From contig JAGRLX010000007.1 in NCBI GenBank assembly GCA_020441605.1, positions 1 to 21,210 of the forward strand: 21,210 bases of DNA, read 5' to 3'. Each line of letters starts with the position of its first letter. The first letter of the stretch is position 1. The position numbers and the translations under genes are program-made. The stretch is from Alphaproteobacteria bacterium (GTDB lineage: Bacteria > Pseudomonadota > Alphaproteobacteria > Rhizobiales > Aestuariivirgaceae). The notes under the pieces were generated by a model. It ran no database searches. It had not been told where the DNA came from and worked only from the letters and a program-made list of their open reading frames with translations. Positions 16,962 through 21,210 of this stretch are shown one piece after another.

Positions 16962-17217
16962 GATGGAACGTTACTCTCTCGCAGATGGTTGGGAGGCGGG
17001 AACTGACGGTCGCCGACATAAACGCTGTACTGCTTCAATGCAAGCGCATGGCCTGTTGCCATTGCCTGGCCAAATCGGATAGTGCGCGCCAGCACGTACC
17101 AGATTGTGATAACGATCACATCCAAAAAAGCCGGCACTTCAAGCACATCCCTGCGCGAAGACAGCAGGAAATATCTGCGGTGGGCGAGGAACTGATTGTG
17201 TCGGCGGTGGAACATAG
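16962..17217. other. 256-bp divergent intergenic region between rmlA and the GT2 gene
   Basis: This is the largest non-coding gap in the window and must drive both rmlA and, probably, the GT2 gene. It contains the CRP-type palindrome at 17105-17120. I find no convincing -35/-10 pair for either direction. On the minus strand an 85-codon frame (17215-16958) ends in an ATGA overlap with rmlA and encodes a segment LDVIVITIWYVLARTI that looks membrane-like. It has no ribosome site at its ATG, so I do not call it a gene. Confidence 0.5.
17105..17120. promoter_or_regulatory. CRP-type palindromic operator
   Basis: TGTGAT-AACG-ATCACA is an exact inverted repeat with 6-bp arms. It matches the classical CRP consensus TGTGA-N6-TCACA in all ten conserved positions. 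It is centred about 105 bp before the GT2 start and about 151 bp before rmlA. Family knowledge suggests control by a CRP/FNR-family regulator; which one, and of which gene, is inference. Confidence 0.55.
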
Positions 17218-18174
17218 ATGACCAGGGACATGGATCGCCATAACGACCTTTTCCACCGAGATGCGTCGATTGCGATTGTCATGGCTACATACAATGGCCA
17301 GCGGTTTTTGCGGGATCAGGTCAAATCGATATCGAGGGCAGGGCCGTTCTCGATCGACATATGGGCTTCCGACGACGGGTCGACAGACCAAACCGTTGAA
17401 GTGCTCGAGCAAGAACGGAGTGGGTGGGACCGCGGCCGGTTCACGATTATGGATGGTCCCCGCCGCGGCTTTGCTGAGAACTTCCGCTCTCTTATGTGCA
17501 ATCCGAAAATCGATGGAGACTTGGTCGCATTTTCTGATCAGGACGATCTATGGCACCCCGACAAGTTGCGGGAGGCCTTTACAGAGCTCTCCAAGACGGA
17601 TGGCCCGGCCATGTTTTGCTCGCGGACACGCGCCATTGATGAGAATGGGAAAGCGGTCGGCCTATCCCCTCTTTTCTCGTCAAAGCCGGGTTTCAGGAAC
17701 GCGCTGGTGGAGAATATCGCAAGCGGGAACACCATGGTCTTCAACCGGGCGGCATGGGAGCTACTGCGAACCAGTGCGCAACGCTGTGTGTTCGTGTACC
17801 ACGACTGGTGGGCATATATCTTGCTGACTGGCGTGGGAGCTACTGTGCGCTACGCGTCAAAGCCGCTCGTCGACTATCGCCAGCACGGCGGAAATGCAAT
17901 TGGGCTCAACAATTCGATGTTCCGAAAGCTCGCCCGTATCCGAGCGCTATTGGACGGAGAACTCATTGCCGTGAATGACCAGAATATTCGGTCTCTCGAA
18001 GCCAACGAAGACCTGCTTTCCGAGGATGCCCGCCAAACGCTCGCCTGCTTCCGTAGAGTCAGGTCTTTGATTGGAAGTGCTGCTCTTTCCGCATTGGTCA
18101 AGTCGGGAATTTATCGTCAAACGCGTTACGGTATGGCTGGTCTTTACGCAGCGGCCGCGCTCGGACGGCTCTAG
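17218..18174 (+). CDS. GT2 glycosyltransferase, rhamnosyltransferase-like
   Basis: A 318-residue single-domain GT-A enzyme. It has SIAIVMATYNGQRFL (17-31), SDDGSTDQT (51-59), FSDQDDLWHPDKL (105-117) containing the metal-binding aspartates, YHDWWAYIL (194-202) and a YRQHGGNAIG segment (220-229). The SDQDDxW and H-D-WW pattern is typical of rhamnosyl- and related transferases of O-antigen and exopolysaccharide loci, fitting the adjacent rml operon. The donor is still inference. It has no membrane segment and probably works at the inner face of the inner membrane. It is the only plus-strand gene of the right-hand locus. ATG 17218 has GGTGG about 10 bases upstream; ATG 17230 is an alternative start. 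Codon use is less GC-biased than in the rml genes. Confidence 0.88.
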   Translation: MTRDMDRHNDLFHRDASIAIVMATYNGQRFLRDQVKSISRAGPFSIDIWASDDGSTDQTVEVLEQERSGWDRGRFTIMDGPRRGFAENFRSLMCNPKIDGDLVAFSDQDDLWHPDKLREAFTELSKTDGPAMFCSRTRAIDENGKAVGLSPLFSSKPGFRNALVENIASGNTMVFNRAAWELLRTSAQRCVFVYHDWWAYILLTGVGATVRYASKPLVDYRQHGGNAIGLNNSMFRKLARIRALLDGELIAVNDQNIRSLEANEDLLSEDARQTLACFRRVRSLIGSAALSALVKSGIYRQTRYGMAGLYAAAALGRL

Positions 18175-18216
18175 GAACGGGTCGGGGAGGGCGACCAGGG
18201 CCTTCGCGCCAACCCG

Positions 18217-19449
18217 CTAACCCAAATCGTCGAACCGAGGTTCACCGAGAAGCAACGCCTCGAACCCGGCTTCGACCGAAGCCGTATCGAAACCCCGCGA
18301 GACAAATCGCTTACGCCCGGCAGCGCCGTGCCTTCTTGCCAAGCCGGGATCGTCCAGGTAGCGGCATACTGCAGAGTGTAGTGCATCTGACATTTCCGAC
18401 GGCCGCTCGGCTGGGATGAGGAACCCCGTTACACCGTTTTCCGCGATTTCCTGACACCCTGGTATGTCCGAAGCAATAACCGGCAATCCGCACGCTGCAG
18501 CTTCAATCAAGATGCGCGGGACACCCTCGCCATAGCGGGTTGGCAGGCATACCACATCGGTGTTTGCCAGCAGGGACGGCATGTCCGAAACGCGCCCGAG
18601 AAATTGGATTGAAGGCTCCGCCCGAAGCTCGGTAGGCAATACGGCGTCTGGGTCGCCCTCGGATGGCATCCCCGCCACGGCAAAAACCACGCGGTCATTA
18701 CCGACAAAACGCCGCGAAACTTCAATGAATGAGCCAAGCCCCTTCGACCTCAGCAGTCGGGACGCAAAGAGGATACGAAGCGGGTTGTCACCTTGTCGTG
18801 AATCCGCAGGCGCATATCGCTCACCATCCACACCCGCACCATTGATCACAGTCGAATAGGGTGACCGGACGTAGCCGGCAGAAAGCCACAAATCGCGGTC
18901 GTGCGCGGTTTCGAAACTGACATAAACGCCATCTTGGGATGAGATGAAGCGCATCGTCTTCCCGACCATCCATCGGGCTATCCCCGAGAACAGGCCTGCT
19001 CCGGTTCCCCCAGGCGCCATCAGACGGCCAAGTCCAGGGATGGTTATCAATATCCTGTCCGGACCGCGACCAAAAAATCGGAGCGCAACAGCGGCAAGGC
19101 CGCCCAAAAGCGCTGGTTTGAGCGTCAGCAAATGCAGCACAGACGGCTGTTGCTGCGCGATAATGCGCCAGCACCGCAGAAGATACCAAAGATTCGACAA
19201 CGGATTGATTGACAGCCGATTGAAAGGCAACGGCAGAAACGTCCAGCCGCGTGCCTCGAGGGGAGGCTCCGTGCCGCCTCCCGTTGCTACTGTTACAATG
19301 CACTGACGCTTGATCAGCCTCTTGACGATCGGAAGTCGGTGATGAACAAAATAATCGCGATCATTGCTGATAATCAGAACCCGTGGACCGACCGAAAGCG
19401 CCATTTCCCCGGCGTCAATTCGTGTTTGATGGGCAGGTCTCTGGTTCAC
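18217..19449 (-). CDS. GT4 glycosyltransferase (GT-B fold)
   Basis: A 410-residue retaining-type GT-B enzyme. The N-terminal acceptor domain begins GPRVLIISNDRDYFVHHR (21-38), with HLLTLKPALLGGLAA (106-120) as in PglA/WbpX-like enzymes. The donor half starts at ILFASRLLRSKGL (226-238) and ends with the E-x7-E signature at Glu308/Glu316 in GEGVPRILIEAAACGLPVIAS (307-327). It likely adds a hexose or N-acetylhexosamine early in repeat-unit assembly, since it lies 17 bp behind the initiating transferase and is probably co-transcribed with it. The frame opens with GTG 19449 (GGGGA about seven bases upstream); ATG 19404 (Met16) is an alternative start. It converges with the GT2 gene across a 42-bp gap. 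Confidence 0.9.
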   Translation of the reverse strand: MNQRPAHQTRIDAGEMALSVGPRVLIISNDRDYFVHHRLPIVKRLIKRQCIVTVATGGGTEPPLEARGWTFLPLPFNRLSINPLSNLWYLLRCWRIIAQQQPSVLHLLTLKPALLGGLAAVALRFFGRGPDRILITIPGLGRLMAPGGTGAGLFSGIARWMVGKTMRFISSQDGVYVSFETAHDRDLWLSAGYVRSPYSTVINGAGVDGERYAPADSRQGDNPLRILFASRLLRSKGLGSFIEVSRRFVGNDRVVFAVAGMPSEGDPDAVLPTELRAEPSIQFLGRVSDMPSLLANTDVVCLPTRYGEGVPRILIEAAACGLPVIASDIPGCQEIAENGVTGFLIPAERPSEMSDALHSAVCRYLDDPGLARRHGAAGRKRFVSRGFDTASVEAGFEALLLGEPRFDDLG

Positions 19450-19466
19450 TGCGGCATCCCCATGAC

Positions 19467-20765
19467 CTAACGCGCACCGACACGCAGTAGAAGCGTTTGC
19501 AGCGTCTTGATGAGAATCAGGAGGTCCAGATCGAATGACAGCTCTTTGACGTAGTAGAGGTCATATGCCAGTTTCTGAATCTCTTCTTCTGGTGTGGCGG
19601 CATAGCCGTAGGATACCTGCGCCCAGCCGGTGAGACCCGGCTGGACGAGATGACGATGGATGTACTGCGGTACAAGCCGCTCGCAAGCTTCTGCGACTGA
19701 TCGTTCGACCGGCCTTGGGCCGATCCAACTCATTTCACCACGTAGAATATTGATCAGTTGGGGAAGCTCATCGAGCCTCACAAGCCTGAGAAACCGGCAG
19801 CCTGGAATGATCCGGCTGTCGTTTGTGGCCGTTTGGGCAGCTCCAAGAACATCATTGCGGTACATGGTCCGAAACTTGAACATCGTAAATGACCGCCCCC
19901 CAAATCCTCGACGTTCCTGTGTGAAGATAGCGGGACCACCATCGATGATGCGTATGTATGCCCAGATCAAGAACGCTATCGGAAGGGCGACCGGGGTGAC
20001 AGCAATGACTGCGATTGCATCTATGAAGCGCTTGAGCTTCGAATAGACAATCTGGCTGGGGCTAAAGGCGAGATGAGAAAGATCGAAGCTGTCGACATCG
20101 ACACGGCGTAGCCGTGTCTCCACGTACCTGAACCAGGGCGTGACTTCGACGCCCATCATATAAGCGCGTGTCAGGAACCGCGACCATGTCGCACTGTGAT
20201 GGGACTCACCATCGATCAAGATCCGATCATATCGGTTGAGCTCGACGAATTCGTCCTTGATGATCACTGCCGTGCTACCCAACATTCTGTGGATCGCTTC
20301 GGCGTTTCTGAAGTCTAAAATTCCCACACTTTCGGGAGCTGCCTGCCGGAACCGTATGATACCATAAACAACAATAATCACTGCAACAGGTGCAGCAATA
20401 AGAAAGCCGGTGTAGCTGACAGGAATGCGTAAAGCGGCGAGTACGGCTATTGCAAAATTATAGACAATGACGGTAACGAAAGCGGATGTCGTGATCGGGA
20501 ATTCTTGACGCCTCAGTGAAACAAGGAGGACGGCGCTGGCGAGCGGGACAAAAGCAAGAAAAAGACAGGCAATTGCAAGATTGTCATAGTCTCGACGACC
20601 GGCTTGCAACATGACCCCCGCGTAGATCGCGCATTGCGCGACGGCCGCGACGACAACGGGCGGTACCATGATGCTGAGGTCACGCAGAAAGCGGTGGCGT
20701 CGGCGAGAAGCGCCGCGTTCGATGACCCTTAACAGATCAGGAGAGTGCAATTGTCGCTGTCCCAT
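19467..20765 (-). CDS. Initiating sugar-phosphate transferase (WcaJ/ExoY polyprenyl-phosphate family)
   Basis: A 432-residue membrane protein that would transfer a sugar 1-phosphate (often glucose or galactose) to undecaprenyl phosphate, the first step of repeat-unit synthesis. Four N-terminal hydrophobic segments (about 31-54, 66-85, 95-113, 119-138) precede a cytoplasmic linker and a fifth segment (about 250-272). The catalytic domain follows: KRFIDA (245-250), TQERRGFGGRSFTMFKFRTM (282-301), RLDELPQLINILRGEMSWIGPRP (330-352), QPGLTGWAQVSYGY (375-388) and YDLYYV (401-406). These are the bacterial sugar transferase signatures. Length fits the WcaJ-like class with the extra N-terminal membrane part rather than the short ExoY class. 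I chose ATG 20765 (GAGA seven bases upstream); an in-frame TTG directly precedes it. The gene is markedly less GC-rich than the rml genes. Confidence 0.92.
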   Translation of the reverse strand: MGQRQLHSPDLLRVIERGASRRRHRFLRDLSIMVPPVVVAAVAQCAIYAGVMLQAGRRDYDNLAIACLFLAFVPLASAVLLVSLRRQEFPITTSAFVTVIVYNFAIAVLAALRIPVSYTGFLIAAPVAVIIVVYGIIRFRQAAPESVGILDFRNAEAIHRMLGSTAVIIKDEFVELNRYDRILIDGESHHSATWSRFLTRAYMMGVEVTPWFRYVETRLRRVDVDSFDLSHLAFSPSQIVYSKLKRFIDAIAVIAVTPVALPIAFLIWAYIRIIDGGPAIFTQERRGFGGRSFTMFKFRTMYRNDVLGAAQTATNDSRIIPGCRFLRLVRLDELPQLINILRGEMSWIGPRPVERSVAEACERLVPQYIHRHLVQPGLTGWAQVSYGYAATPEEEIQKLAYDLYYVKELSFDLDLLILIKTLQTLLLRVGAR

Positions 20766-20845
20766 CAATTCTCAAGACAGTCGCCTCGTTAGGGACTTTG
20801 CCTCTGCGAGTCCAGCAGCTCTCCCCTTTCCGGTGGCGGCGACAC

Positions 20846-20868
20846 GACAAACGTTGTCAAGAGTTGTC
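20846..20868. promoter_or_regulatory. GACAA/TTGTC repeat cluster upstream of the initiating transferase
   Basis: GACAA-ACG-TTGTC (20846-20858) is a perfect inverted repeat. GTTGTC occurs twice, at 20853 and 20863, exactly 10 bp apart, so the copies lie on the same helix face. On the minus strand one copy also reads TTGACA, but no -10 box follows at 16-19 bp. It lies about 80-100 bp before the sugar transferase start in a 111-114 bp gap. A regulator site is plausible but unproven. Confidence 0.35.
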
Positions 20869-20879
20869 CCCTGCATTGA

Positions 20880-21131
20880 TCAGGAGGATTGGGAAACTGC
20901 TGTTGAGTGCTGACCCGATGAGACGTGGTCTGCCGACGCCTGTCGTCCGTCATCGGTGATCTGATATCCTTGGTACCCGCCGTGATCGTCGCTGGCCTCT
21001 CGAATGAAGTTCTTGGCGATCAACGCTGTGAAGACCGATCGCTGGACGTTGCGGAAGTAGCTGGGTGCTTGGACGTCGCCTGACATCAGCCGTGCCAGAA
21101 CAAGAAGCTCGACGTCGCTTTGCGATCCCAT
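20880..21131 (-). CDS. Small hypothetical protein, winged-helix-like
   Basis: An 83-residue protein I do not recognise. The order is helix (DVELLVLARLMSG), then SYFRNVQRSVFTALIAKNFI, then a strand-like GYQGYQITDDGRQASAD. YQIT-DDGR is the usual wing and final-helix start of MarR/PadR-like winged-helix domains, so a small DNA-binding or regulatory protein is possible. The C-terminal 12 residues are Ser/Gln/His-rich and look disordered. Of three in-frame starts (GTG 21143, ATG 21134, ATG 21131) I chose 21131, because GGAG is then six bases upstream. It lies on the same strand as, and 114 bp before, the sugar transferase gene. A perfect inverted repeat sits in its upstream region. Confidence 0.6.
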   Translation of the reverse strand: MGSQSDVELLVLARLMSGDVQAPSYFRNVQRSVFTALIAKNFIREASDDHGGYQGYQITDDGRQASADHVSSGQHSTAVSQSS

Positions 21132-21167
21132 CATTTTCTCCACTTCATTCAGGCAGTTTCAGCAGTT

Positions 21168-21197
21168 TTTTGCTCCTTCAGCGGTCTCGGAGCAAAA
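21168..21197. repeat. Perfect 9-bp inverted repeat upstream of the small winged-helix-like gene
   Basis: TTTTGCTCC (21168-21176) and GGAGCAAAA (21189-21197) are perfect 9-bp arms around a 12-base spacer. It lies 37-66 bp before the start at 21131. No T-tract follows the stem in either direction, so it is not a normal terminator. An operator or a leader hairpin fits better. Two copies of CAGTTT nine bases apart (21154 and 21163) lie between it and the gene. Confidence 0.5.
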
Positions 21198-21210
21198 CTC
21201 ACCTCGTGGT

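Noticed and set aside
16985..17221. 78-codon plus-strand frame ending in an ATGA overlap with the GT2 gene
   Set aside because: It is Cys/His/Arg-rich with no codon-position bias or ribosome site. The overlap alone is not enough.
18175..18216. Possible bidirectional terminator (CGGGT/ACCCG arms) between the convergent GT2 and GT4 genes
   Set aside because: The arms are short, the loop is about 29 bases and there is no T-tract on either strand.

Overview
The window looks like chromosomal DNA of a GC-rich alphaproteobacterium. The pointers are a crotonyl-CoA carboxylase/reductase of the type used in the ethylmalonyl-CoA pathway, a PreT/PreA dihydropyrimidine dehydrogenase pair, and an alphaproteobacterial-style exopolysaccharide locus. 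I cannot place the genus from sequence alone; Rhodospirillales or Rhizobiales are guesses. I see no tRNA, rRNA, CRISPR array, insertion sequence or phage gene.

Left part (1-11046, housekeeping and metabolism): the first codons of preA and all of preT lie on the minus strand, with a RutR-like palindrome in front of preT. Divergent from them is a large glycosyltransferase (GT2 plus GT4-like modules behind an unassigned beta-rich N-terminus). It is followed by ccr and a small TfoX C-terminal-domain gene coupled to it by overlap. Convergent to these is a two-gene minus-strand unit: a LOG-family Rossmann protein, then a beta-CASP metallo-beta-lactamase-fold putative RNase. It shares a 97-bp control region with a divergent polyphosphate kinase 2 gene. 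A ribokinase gene follows, 18 bp behind a polysaccharide export gene.

Right part (11065-21131, surface polysaccharide locus): almost everything is on the minus strand. Reading in transcription order from the right edge: a small winged-helix-like hypothetical protein, a WcaJ/ExoY-type initiating sugar-phosphate transferase, a GT4, then (after one plus-strand GT2) the dTDP-L-rhamnose operon rmlA-rmlC-rmlB-rmlD, a divergent GT-B-like protein, and a Wza-family outer-membrane export lipoprotein. Together these cover initiation on undecaprenyl phosphate, dTDP-rhamnose supply, sugar addition (the GT2 resembles rhamnosyltransferases) and export. No flippase, polymerase or chain-length tyrosine kinase is in the window, so the locus probably extends to the right.

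The right end (from about 17 kb) is clearly less GC-rich than the rml genes, a common sign of exchange in polysaccharide loci. The most interesting non-coding signals are the RutR-like operator before preT, an exact CRP-type palindrome between rmlA and the divergent GT2, a long perfect inverted repeat at the right edge, and 10-bp-phased GACAAC repeats in front of the initiating transferase. I found no clearly novel multi-gene system.
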